A stretch of DNA of 5,805 nt from JAZLIL01 sp045617405. GTDB taxonomy: Bacteria > Bacillota > Clostridia > Lachnospirales > Lachnospiraceae. The stretch lies in contig JAZLIL010000037.1 in NCBI GenBank assembly GCA_045617405.1, positions 1-5,805 on the forward strand, given 5' to 3'. Below the pieces are notes generated by a model. The model searched no databases. It saw only the letters and a program-made list of their open reading frames with translations, and was not told the DNA's origin. This document shows, in pieces, positions 1 to 5,159 of the stretch (positions are counted from its first letter, which is position 1; every line of letters starts with the position of its first letter). Made by a program: the position numbers and the translations under genes.

Positions 1-643
1 AAGCGATGACCTTGCCGTTTACGTCGAAAATCGGGTACATCACGCGGTTCCACAAACGGCCGAGTGCCCCGCGCTCGTTCAGGTTCGCAAGCCCCCCCCG
101 CGTGATGAGCTCGTCCTTGTATCCTAGCTCCTTGAGCGCCAGATAAAGTCCGTCCGGAGCACGACCGCCGTACCCCAGGCCGAATCGCTGCATGGTCCCG
201 CGGTCGAGCCCGCGGTCAGAGAGGTACTTCATGGCATCTGCGCCCTCCGGCTCACGAAGCTTTCTGAAAAAGTACGTTGCTGCCGCCTTGTTGATCTCGT
301 AAAGCTTCTCGCGAAGGCTTCGGTCCCGCCTCTCCTGCTCGTTCTCCTCAATCTCCGGCAGTCTGATTCCCGCGCGTTCTGCCAGGTACTTCACTGCCTC
401 GATAAACGAATAGTTCTCATATTCCATGACGAACGAGAAAACATTGCCGGATTTTCCGCAGCCGAAGCACTTGTAAATCTGAAGATTTCTGTTTACGTGA
501 AACGAAGGTGTCTTCTCGCTGTGAAACGGGCAGCATGCGACAAAGCTGCTGCCGCGGCGCGTCAGGTGAATGCTCGCGCCCACAACATCGACGATGTCAT
601 TCGCTGTTCTTATCTGATCTATTGTTTCATCGGAATAATACAT
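1..643 (-). CDS. dnaG: DNA primase DnaG, N-terminal 214 residues (3' part outside window)
   Basis: DnaG makes the RNA primers for lagging-strand synthesis at the replication fork. The visible part begins MYYSDETIDQIRTANDIVDV and holds the CHC2-type zinc-binding domain: C38 and H41 in CCPFH, C59 and C62 in KCFGCG, followed by the family motif KSGNVFSF. The segment from about residue 115 to 214 (AATYFFRKL, LSDRGLD, FGLGYG, NRVMYPIFD) matches the start of the RNA polymerase domain. The TOPRIM catalytic acids and the helicase-binding C-terminus lie beyond base 1. The ATG at 643-641 is chosen because GGAG at 653-650 stands 6 bases upstream and the family usually starts a few residues before this DxI motif. 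dgt lies 73 bases upstream, a common clostridial arrangement. A run of eight G on the coding strand (plus 92-99) encodes part of TRGGLA; the frame is intact across it. Confidence 0.97.
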   Translation of the reverse strand, partial: MYYSDETIDQIRTANDIVDVVGASIHLTRRGSSFVACCPFHSEKTPSFHVNRNLQIYKCFGCGKSGNVFSFVMEYENYSFIEAVKYLAERAGIRLPEIEENEQERRDRSLREKLYEINKAAATYFFRKLREPEGADAMKYLSDRGLDRGTMQRFGLGYGGRAPDGLYLALKELGYKDELITRGGLANLNERGALGRLWNRVMYPIFDVNGKVIA

Positions 644-707
644 AATAATCTCCATTCCGTGGGCAGGCCGCGGCACAAGCAGTGATGAAAGCTCTGATCT
701 CTTTCAC
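627..707 (-). CDS. Possible 26-residue leader peptide in the dgt-dnaG gap
   Basis: A GTG-started reading frame reads MKEIRAFITACAAACPRNGD and then YYVLFR before a TGA. It begins 9 bases after the dgt stop codon and overlaps the first 17 bases of dnaG in another frame. It has only a weak purine stretch (AAGA) upstream, so translation would need coupling to dgt termination. Its main support is the related frame at 1789-1848: the first residues match closely, the length difference is a whole codon, and several of the differences are synonymous. It could equally be a by-product of a repeated DNA or RNA element. No known family is recognised. Confidence 0.25.
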   Translation of the reverse strand: MKEIRAFITACAAACPRNGDYYVLFR

Positions 708-714
708 TCTAATC
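641..714 (-). repeat. Leader repeat copy A, containing the dnaG ribosome binding site and start codon
   Basis: Read on the minus strand, this stretch shares its plan with the two tandem copies upstream of dgt. It starts GATTAG, then GTGAAAGAG, then TTTCATCACT, then TGTGCCGC, and ends GGAATGGAGATTATTATG. The last 18 bases are identical to the sequence ending in the dgt start codon. The TGAAAG and CTTTCA arms can pair in a hairpin; the outer AGTG/CACT pairing seen in the other copies has one mismatch here. The GC-rich second hairpin is altered and 3 bases longer than in the dgt copies. It fills essentially the whole dgt-dnaG gap, and any ribosome loading at dnaG uses the GGAG inside it. Similarity was found by eye. 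Confidence 0.8.
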
Positions 715-716
715 TT

Positions 717-1733
717 TTAAAATACCGTCCATGCGGCCGGGATGTTGATTTCGGAGTATTTTGTGACGGCGTAGTGATCCGTCATGCCGGCAATGTAGTC
801 GCAGACCACGCGCTCTCTTTCTTCGCCGCCCGCGCGATACATCCTGATGTACTCCTCGGGGAGTGCCTCGATGTGATCGCAGTAGTAGGTGAAGAGATCT
901 TCAATCATCTTCTCTGCCTTTGATTCCTGGCCCTTTGCTTTCTGATTCGTGTAAACGCTGTCGAAGAGATAGCTCCGAAGCGCCATCATCGCGTCTCGAA
1001 TCTCGGGTGTCATGTAGATGTCGGCCTTGTCCTCGCTGTTGATAACAACATCGTGAATCAGTGTGTCAAGGCGCTCGCTCAGGTTGTGTCCGAGCACGTC
1101 CGTCAGCTCACCCGGAATCTGGTCTTCGGTGATAATTCCACCGCGGATGGCATCATCTATGTCGTGGTTTATATAGGCAATCTTGTCCGACAGACGGACG
1201 AGCTTTCCCTCAAGTGTCATCGGATTGCTTGACGTCTGGTGGTTTCTCATTCCGTCACGCACTTCCTTAGTCAGATTGAGACCGTTACGCTCACCTCGCT
1301 TTTCAAGAAGCTCCACGCAGCGAACGCTTTGCCCGCTGTGCTTGAAGCCAAACGGTGAAATCCTGTCAAGCGCGCGTTCGCCGGCGTGGCCGAAAGGCGT
1401 GTGGCCGAGATCGTGGCCGAGTGCAATCGCCTCGGTGAGGTCATCGTTCAGGCGAAGGGCCTTTGCCATCGTTCTCGCAATCTGTGACACCAGAAGCGTG
1501 TGAGTCATGCGCGTCCTGTAATGATCACCCTCGGGGATAAGAAAGACCTGTGTCTTGCCCTTCAGACGACGAAATGCCTTGGAATGAAGAATCCTGTCCC
1601 TGTCACGCTGATATTCGGTTCTGATGTCGCAGGGTTTTTCGGGGAAATCTCTCCCAAGCGTCGCATCACTGAATGCTGCCACGCTCGAAAGACTGATGTG
1701 CTCCTGTTGTTCCTGTTTTTCTCGAATTGTCAT
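717..1733 (-). CDS. dgt: Deoxyguanosinetriphosphate triphosphohydrolase-like protein (HD domain dNTPase)
   Basis: This 338-residue protein belongs to the Dgt/SAMHD1-like HD family, which splits dNTPs to deoxynucleoside and triphosphate and so tunes the cytoplasmic dNTP pool. The HD metal site is complete: H78 in RMTHT, H107 and D108 in GHDLGHTPFGH, and D183 in LSDKIAYINHDIDD. Upstream motifs YQRDRDRILHSKAFRRLKGKTQVF (residues 41-64, with one or two typical spacers) and RTRMTHTLLV are classic for the family, and the length is normal. The ATG at 1733-1731 is chosen because GGAG lies 6 bases upstream in the same sequence that precedes dnaG. The frame stays open upstream through two repeat copies (PPGGG twice), so longer products from GTG at 1787 cannot be excluded but are probably an artefact. 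dnaG follows after 73 bases; co-regulation of primer synthesis and dNTP supply is a reasonable inference. Confidence 0.94.
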   Translation of the reverse strand: MTIREKQEQQEHISLSSVAAFSDATLGRDFPEKPCDIRTEYQRDRDRILHSKAFRRLKGKTQVFLIPEGDHYRTRMTHTLLVSQIARTMAKALRLNDDLTEAIALGHDLGHTPFGHAGERALDRISPFGFKHSGQSVRCVELLEKRGERNGLNLTKEVRDGMRNHQTSSNPMTLEGKLVRLSDKIAYINHDIDDAIRGGIITEDQIPGELTDVLGHNLSERLDTLIHDVVINSEDKADIYMTPEIRDAMMALRSYLFDSVYTNQKAKGQESKAEKMIEDLFTYYCDHIEALPEEYIRMYRAGGEERERVVCDYIAGMTDHYAVTKYSEINIPAAWTVF

Positions 1734-1855
1734 AATAATCTCCATTCCGCCGCCCGGCGGTACAGATAGTGATGAAATGTTTTTCACACTAATCCCCATT
1801 CCGCCACCCGGCGGCACAGATAGTGATGAAAGCCCTGCTCTCTTTCACACTACTC
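1731..1855 (-). repeat. Leader repeat copies B and C, tandem, upstream of dgt
   Basis: Two head-to-tail copies lie between queH and dgt: C at 1855-1795 and B at 1794-1731 (the last 3 bases are the dgt ATG). The common parts repeat with a 54-base offset. Minus-strand order in each: TAGTGTGAAA, a short variable spacer, TTTCATCACTATCTGT, then CCGCCGGG(T/C)GGCGG, then GGAATGG(G/A)GATTA. Two hairpins can form per copy. In C, AGTG-TGAAAG pairs with CTTTCA-T-CACT, 10 pairs with one bulge. In both copies CCGCC pairs with GGCGG around a four-base loop. Copy B has a shorter hairpin loop than C by 7 bases, which changes the reading frame and joins it to dgt. Copy A before dnaG is the third member. The GC-rich bases at 1856-1876 look like a further decayed fragment. 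Confidence 0.85.
1789..1848 (-). CDS. Possible 19-residue leader peptide upstream of dgt
   Basis: A GTG start with GAGGAG four bases upstream (plus 1853-1858) opens a frame reading MKESRAFITICAAGWRNGD and a TAG stop. It lies in leader repeat copy C, ahead of copy B and the dgt start. The frame at 627-707 upstream of dnaG encodes a clearly similar peptide. Both are ahead of DNA-metabolism genes and both frames span a hairpin sequence, as an attenuator or coupling peptide might. There is no independent evidence of translation, and the same bases may be conserved only as a structured repeat. The peptide resembles no leader I know. Confidence 0.3.
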   Translation of the reverse strand: MKESRAFITICAAGWRNGD

Positions 1856-1876
1856 CTCGGGGCGGTGGCAGGTCGC

Positions 1877-2656
1877 TCAGCGTTTACTGAAAATGCAGCC
1901 GCAGTAGTTCTGGCGGTAAAGGTTATAGTCCCTTGAGAGTTCGATGCTTCGCTTGTAGCCGTCCCGCTTTTTAAAATCTGACGGAAGGAAAGGAACGCCG
2001 AACAGCTCACCCATCTGCGTACCGATAGCATTCAGACGGTGAGCATCCTTAAGGGGACTTATTGTCAATGTTGTAGTAAAAAAGTCAAAGCCGCCTTCCT
2101 TCGCAGCTCTCGCCGTCTCGCGAAGACGCAGGCTAAAGCACTTCGTACAGCGCTCGCCGCCTTCCGGGGCAGATTCAAGTCCCCGCGCCTCTTCAAAGAA
2201 GCGTTCAGGGTCATAAGCGGCTTCGAGAATTTCTATCGGATATCTTCCGGAGAGGCTTCCGCTTCCTTCTGAGGAAATGACATCCTCTACCGGATATCTT
2301 TCGGAGAGGTTTCCGCTTCCTGCTGAGAAAAGGACATCTTCTGCGGTGTCAATGATGCCGCCCCGGCTGTCCCGGTTTCCTTCGCCGGAAACAGCATCCG
2401 GCACAAAGCCCCCGGCTCTTTGCGTGAACTCTTTGATAAAGCGTTTCTCCTCTTGTAAACGTTTTTCATATTCCTCTTTTGGAGAAATGTTCGGATTGTA
2501 AAAGAAAACAGTAATCCTGCAGTAATTGCTCAAGTACTCGAGCACCGCGCTTGAACACGGTGCACAACAGCAATGAAGAAGTAAGGTCGGAATCCTTCCG
2601 GACGCCGACCATGTAGAAATCAGTTCATCAAGTTGTTTGCGGTAATTCCCGTTCAT
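1877..2656 (-). CDS. queH: Epoxyqueuosine reductase QueH, with a repeat insertion
   Basis: QueH (DUF208 family) reduces epoxyqueuosine to queuosine in tRNA, the last step of queuosine synthesis, replacing the cobalamin-dependent QueG. The 259-residue protein has the family marks: LLLHCCCAPCS near residues 25-35, YNPNISPKEEY at 53-63, YDPERFFE at 148-155, EGGERCTKCF at 165-174 with C170 and C173, and NYCGCIFSK near the C-terminus. The paired cysteines are the expected iron-sulfur and redox ligands. Compact members run about 180-200 residues; the excess sits between GFVPDAVS (about 84) and IEILEAAYDPE (about 141), an insertion built of 18-residue repeats. The ATG at 2656-2654 is preferred, with GGGGGA just upstream; the frame also runs to a TTG at 2674. 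dgt follows after 143 bases filled by the leader repeats, with no terminator seen. Confidence 0.92.
   Translation of the reverse strand: MNGNYRKQLDELISTWSASGRIPTLLLHCCCAPCSSAVLEYLSNYCRITVFFYNPNISPKEEYEKRLQEEKRFIKEFTQRAGGFVPDAVSGEGNRDSRGGIIDTAEDVLFSAGSGNLSERYPVEDVISSEGSGSLSGRYPIEILEAAYDPERFFEEARGLESAPEGGERCTKCFSLRLRETARAAKEGGFDFFTTTLTISPLKDAHRLNAIGTQMGELFGVPFLPSDFKKRDGYKRSIELSRDYNLYRQNYCGCIFSKR
2234..2341 (-). repeat. 54-bp in-frame tandem repeat within queH
   Basis: Two adjacent 54-base copies (2288-2341 and 2234-2287) encode EDVLFSAGSGNLSERYPV and EDVISSEGSGSLSGRYPI. A third, much decayed copy seems to precede them in the protein (DAVSGEGNRDSRGGII, plus about 2349-2396). The unit is a multiple of three, so the frame survives each duplication. 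The insert is hydrophilic, rich in Gly, Ser and charged residues, and falls where QueH proteins normally have a short loop before the YDPE motif. It is probably a surface-exposed expansion that leaves the catalytic cysteines untouched. Confidence 0.9.
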
Positions 2657-2832
2657 AATCCCCCGCGTCAGCAAAATTCAAGTCATCCGATACCGTCCGA
2701 CTAATGAAATACAGAATCACCCGAAGTGCCTGTGACAATCTGTCGCGGCAATCATGCGTCCGAATCCGTCGGTGACGTGCTGCCGGTGCTCATGCGCCCG
2801 GTCCTGCCGGTGACAACCTGCCGAGAAAATGA
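2657..2832. other. Response regulator-queH spacer with decayed ~36-bp repeats and a weak promoter candidate
   Basis: No gene is seen here. On the minus strand, three imperfect units of roughly 35-38 bases follow the response-regulator stop. They share GTCACCG or GTCACAG, preceded by a GGCAG-like or GCGACAG-like block, and two of them end CGCATGA. They are too diverged to be a recent duplication. A possible promoter for queH is TTGTCA (plus 2733-2738) and TGTATT (plus 2708-2713), but the 19-base spacer is long and the -10 poor. No hairpin followed by a T tract is visible, so the response regulator may read through into queH. Confidence 0.45.
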
Positions 2833-3228
2833 CTAGTCGAGAAGTTCAAGCTTTCTGAGAACGTTTTCAAACTTTTCCTGATCGATGGGCTTGCCGGCAT
2901 AGGCAACACATCCGAGTTCGAATGCCTTGGTAACATTCCTGCCCTCGTTGAGAGCTGTTGTCATAATAATCTTTGCACGCTTCTCTTCGGGAACTGCCTT
3001 CTCGTTCTCGATGTCGCGGATAGCCTTTAAGGTCTGGTAACCATCAAGAGCGGGCATCATAATGTCGAGACAGACAAGATCGTAGCCTCTGCCTTCTTCA
3101 AGAGCCATAAGAAAAGCATCTACTGCCTCAAGACCATCTACTGTAATGTCGCACTCGCCGTACTTTGAAAGAAAATGATTCATAAACTTTCTGCTGGCGA
3201 AATCGTCTTCTGCTATAAGTATCTTCAT
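2833..3228 (-). CDS. Single-domain response regulator, CheY-like
   Basis: The 131-residue protein is one receiver domain with no output domain. The acidic pocket is D8 and D9 (IAEDD), the phospho-acceptor is D55 (CLDIMMPALDG), the switch Thr is T91 (IIMTTA) and the conserved Lys is K113 (GKPI). A charged stretch (residues 72-86, DIENEKAVPEEKRAK) lengthens the segment before beta-4, as in a subgroup of clostridial lone receivers. Start: ATG at 3228-3226 with a perfect AAGGAGG five bases upstream. It has its own promoter. Such proteins act through protein contacts, as CheY does on the flagellar switch or Spo0F in a relay. A chemoreceptor lies two genes upstream, but hisC and a terminator separate them. 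No partner kinase is in the window, so a motility role is only a guess. Confidence 0.95.
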   Translation of the reverse strand: MKILIAEDDFASRKFMNHFLSKYGECDITVDGLEAVDAFLMALEEGRGYDLVCLDIMMPALDGYQTLKAIRDIENEKAVPEEKRAKIIMTTALNEGRNVTKAFELGCVAYAGKPIDQEKFENVLRKLELLD

Positions 3229-3233
3229 GGAAA

Positions 3234-3240
3234 CCTCCTT
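3234..3240 (-). promoter_or_regulatory. Strong ribosome binding site of the response regulator
   Basis: AAGGAGG on the minus strand is a perfect match to the anti-Shine-Dalgarno sequence, 5 bases before the ATG. It is stronger than any other ribosome binding site in the window, suggesting a well-expressed protein. Confidence 0.9.
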
Positions 3241-3272
3241 ATTTGCTCCGCATTTCTATTTCTAACCCCTGA

Positions 3273-3308
3273 TAACCGGCTGTCGGTTAATTTTTCGGAA
3301 ATTTAACC
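3273..3308 (-). promoter_or_regulatory. Leader with two mutually exclusive hairpins before the response regulator
   Basis: In the predicted 5' leader, one hairpin joins TAACCG and CGGTTA (plus 3273-3278 and 3284-3289, five-base loop). Another joins GGTTAA and TTAACC (plus 3285-3290 and 3303-3308), with three more A-T pairs inside. Both need the bases at 3284-3290, so only one can form at a time. The arms are short and no riboswitch class is recognised. It could also be an operator palindrome near the promoter. Confidence 0.35.
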
Positions 3309-3323
3309 AACTGTAGTAAAATT

Positions 3324-3352
3324 AGTTTAAACACTTTTGCTGAATATGTCAA
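3324..3352 (-). promoter_or_regulatory. Sigma-A-type promoter of the response regulator
   Basis: The minus strand has a perfect -35 TTGACA (plus 3347-3352), a 17-base spacer, and -10 TAAACT (plus 3324-3329, four of six consensus bases). It lies in AT-rich DNA and points at the response regulator. The predicted start of transcription, near 3317, gives a leader of about 89 bases. This is the only convincing promoter in the window. Confidence 0.8.
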
Positions 3353-3619
3353 GTGGTCTTCACAAAATAAAACAATTCTTTTCACTATTCAGTAACAAAA
3401 TGCGACAATTTGTTGCCGGCTTTGTACGTAGTAACCAAAACCAGGAGCGGATTTTGGGTATTTTTGACGAAATCTGACAAAAGAAAGAGTTCCTAAGCGG
3501 TGCCCGGGCGGTGTCAGGTAAATGCGGTGGAGCCACGACGGGTAAAATGAGGCTAATAACTGAATTTACAGGCATGATGCCTTGACCTGACACCGTTCGC
3601 CCACCTGTTCGCCAATCAC
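3353..3619. other. Gene-free stretch between hisC terminator and response-regulator promoter
   Basis: No convincing gene is seen on either strand. One minus-strand frame could run 77 codons from a GTG, but it lacks a ribosome binding site and any recognisable composition. The high-coordinate half holds the inverted-repeat element described separately. The low-coordinate half (3353-3490) is AT-rich, with no repeats beyond short A/T runs. A small direct repeat, GGCGAAC twice about 15 bases apart on the minus strand (plus 3594-3614), flanks the inverted repeat. Confidence 0.6.
3509..3595. repeat. 87-bp element with 11-bp perfect terminal inverted repeats
   Basis: CGGTGTCAGGT at 3509-3519 is matched by its exact reverse complement at 3585-3595. 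Outside these, GGTG (3499-3502) and CACC (3602-3605) could extend the pairing past a six-base internal loop. Inside lie smaller palindromes: AGGCAT-G-ATGCCT (about 3570-3582) and GTGG-AG-CCAC (3527-3536). The whole can fold as a branched structure on either strand. It may be a miniature inverted-repeat element, a structured RNA, or a protein-binding site. No target-site duplication is apparent. Confidence 0.6.
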
Positions 3620-3645
3620 AAAATGCGTCCTCCGGGACGCATTTT
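3620..3645 (-). terminator. Intrinsic terminator after hisC, possibly bidirectional
   Basis: AAAATGCGTCC (3620-3630) and GGACGCATTTT (3635-3645) form an 11-bp stem around a four-base loop. It lies 17 bases past the hisC stop. The A/T ends of the stem give T-rich 3' tails on both strands, TTTTGTG on the minus and TTTTTATG on the plus strand. There is no plus-strand gene to terminate, so hisC is the likely user. Confidence 0.85.
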
Positions 3646-3662
3646 TATGATTGATATGTGTA

Positions 3663-4910
3663 TCATTGCTGCAATATTTCCTTCAGGGCGGCGAACAGAC
3701 TGTCCATCTGGTCGTCGGTGCCGATTGTGATACGAAGATAGTTGCTGATCAGAGGCTTGTTGAAGAAGCGGACATAAATGTTCTTCCCGCGAAGCCCGGT
3801 GAAGATTGTTTCTGCGGGGACAGTACGGTGCGACACAAAGAGGAAGTTTGTGCTTGAATCCGGCATGATAAAGCCGAGTTTCCTAAGTTCTGATGCTGCA
3901 CGCTCCCTTGTTGCGACAATTTTTGCGATTGTGTCGCGGAAGTACTTCTCATCATCGACGGACTTTGCACCGCAGAACAGAGCTGTCCTGTTCATGGTGT
4001 AGGAATTCATTGAATACTTGACATCGTTCATGGCACGGATGAGCTCGGGGCTTCCGATGCAGTAGCCGATTCGAAGTCCGGCAAGTGAGCGGGACTTTGA
4101 GAAAGTCCTGACGACGAGCAGGTTGTCAAACTCATCGATGAGCGAGAGGGCGGTTTCGCCGCCGAAGTCTATGTAGGCTTCATCGATAATGACAACTGAG
4201 TCTCGGTTTGCCTCGATAATCTCACGAATCACGCTAAGAGGTGCGGCAAGAGAAGTCGGCGCGTTAGGGTTTGCTACACAAACACCGCCGTTCTTAATCT
4301 TGTAGCCATTTGGATCCAGTGAAAAGTCAGCACATGAAAATGTTTCCTTCCGACCGTCAGCGTCAGCGCAAGACGATGCCTCCTTCCGACCGTCAGCGTT
4401 ATCACAAGAAGATGCTTCCTTCCGACCGTCGGCGTCATCACAAGACGATGCCGCCTTCCGACCGTCAGCGTCAGCGCAAGACGAATTGCCGTTTCGGGCA
4501 GCTGCGTCATTTGCAAAGCCGCGAAGAGGAATCTTCTTCGTGGGGATACGGTAGAGATCGGCCCATACCTCGTAGAAGGAATAACTGATCTCAGGAATAA
4601 GGAGCGGGTCACTTCCGTTGAAGAATGTGAGGAAGGCAACGCTTAAGACATCGTCGCTTCCGACACCGACAAAAACCCTGTCCTCGCTCACATGGTGATA
4701 GTTTGCCATTGCCTCGACAAGCTCATGGTTGTCGGGCGAGGGATAAAGGCGGAGTGTTCCGGCCTCCATCTCCGAAAGTGCTGCACACACTGCAGGTGCG
4801 GGCGGATAGGGGTTTTCATTGGTATTAAGCTTGATCACGTTCAGATCCTTAGGCTGTTCACCGGGAACATAAGGCGTAATCTTTCTCACATTGTCCTGCC
4901 ACATAGTCAT
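3663..4910 (-). CDS. hisC: Histidinol-phosphate aminotransferase HisC, with a repeat insertion
   Basis: HisC is a fold-type I PLP aminotransferase that converts imidazole-acetol phosphate to histidinol phosphate using glutamate. The protein (415 residues from this start) shows WQDNVRKITPYVPGEQP at 4-20, LNTNENPYPP at 28-37, VGVGSDDVL at 81-89, NPNAPT at 214-219 with PLP-binding N214, DEAYIDF at 243-249 (D243, Y246), FSKSRSLAGLRIGY at 270-283 (Schiff-base K272), and NYLRITIG near the end (substrate-carboxylate Arg). Relatives are about 350-360 residues; the surplus of about 60 is a repeat insertion near 134-195. Start: ATG at 4910 lies 4 bases after AGGA; ATG at 4904 is nearly as good (10 bases), and a TTG at 4934 is less likely. 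It stands alone, with no other his gene beside it. Confidence 0.95.
   Translation of the reverse strand: MTMWQDNVRKITPYVPGEQPKDLNVIKLNTNENPYPPAPAVCAALSEMEAGTLRLYPSPDNHELVEAMANYHHVSEDRVFVGVGSDDVLSVAFLTFFNGSDPLLIPEISYSFYEVWADLYRIPTKKIPLRGFANDAAARNGNSSCADADGRKAASSCDDADGRKEASSCDNADGRKEASSCADADGRKETFSCADFSLDPNGYKIKNGGVCVANPNAPTSLAAPLSVIREIIEANRDSVVIIDEAYIDFGGETALSLIDEFDNLLVVRTFSKSRSLAGLRIGYCIGSPELIRAMNDVKYSMNSYTMNRTALFCGAKSVDDEKYFRDTIAKIVATRERAASELRKLGFIMPDSSTNFLFVSHRTVPAETIFTGLRGKNIYVRFFNKPLISNYLRITIGTDDQMDSLFAALKEILQQ
4326..4489 (-). repeat. 36-bp in-frame tandem repeat within hisC
   Basis: Four full 36-base units (plus 4346-4381, 4382-4417, 4418-4453, 4454-4489) and a partial one (4326-4345) encode a 12-residue repeat of the form GRKEASSC-D-x-A-D. 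In the protein this is about five units, residues 138-197, with decayed end units. Each has a single Cys, at 145, 157, 169, 181 and 193, exactly 12 apart. Copies share long identical blocks such as CTTCCGACCGTC on the plus strand, so the expansion looks recent. The insertion falls between the IPLRGF strand and the GGV-x-VANPNAPT strand, where ordinary HisC proteins have a short connection. Confidence 0.93.
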
Positions 4911-4944
4911 TCGTTCCTTTTCGATAATTTTCAAAACAGCATTA

Positions 4945-5159
4945 TGCTCACGCCGCTTTCACATCACACAAGCGGCAGAAATCTCCGCTAAAGACATCCC
5001 TGCTGCCTTTGCATCACTTCAGTAAAAAACCTCTGCAAAAGCTGCTCACGCCGCTTTCGCATCACACAAGCGGCAGAAATCTCCGCAAAAAACATCTATG
5101 GTGCCTTTGCATCACTTCAGTAAAAAACCTCTGCAAAAGCTGCTCACGCCGCTTTCGCA
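4945..5159. repeat. 98-bp tandem repeat between MCP and hisC (about 2.2 copies)
   Basis: Copies start at 4945, 5043 and 5141 (the last partial, ending 5159). The two full copies are nearly identical, differing by a few substitutions. Each contains an inverted repeat GCCGCTT and AAGCGGC around an 11-base loop (4952-4976, 5050-5074). The far end of each copy carries the A-run and CCTCTGCAAAAGC block that forms the MCP terminator, so the terminator parts have been duplicated. The first copy ends only about 35 bases before hisC. A weak -10-like CATAAT (minus strand, plus 4940-4945) lies at its edge, but I see no matching -35. Confidence 0.92.

Noticed and set aside
85..105. Frameshift in dnaG at the G8 run
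   Set aside because: DnaG-like sequence continues in the same frame on both sides of the run.
1734..1817. 28-residue N-terminal extension of Dgt (PPGGG twice)
   Set aside because: It is translated leader repeat. The ATG at 1733 has its own ribosome binding site, identical to that of dnaG, and gives the normal family length.
3360..3593. 77-codon minus-strand frame starting with GTG
   Set aside because: No ribosome binding site, no recognisable motif, it starts inside the inverted repeat and runs over the response-regulator promoter.
4320..4499. Calcium-binding EF-hand or dockerin-like loops in the HisC repeats (D-x-A-D-G)
   Set aside because: The spacing of acidic residues does not fit a complete EF-hand or dockerin loop, and the surrounding helices are absent.
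4310..4588. Open frame on the plus strand opposite the hisC repeats, reading as Arg/Lys-rich repeats
   Set aside because: It is the antisense shadow of the 36-bp repeat; it has no ribosome binding site and lies fully inside hisC, whose motifs continue on both sides.
4934..4970. hisC promoter using CATAAT as -10
   Set aside because: The only upstream TTG-containing hexamer (TTGTGT) needs a 19-base spacer and matches consensus poorly.
4945..5159. CRISPR-like array
   Set aside because: The 98-bp units are directly adjacent with no unique spacers, and there are only about two copies; no cas gene is present.
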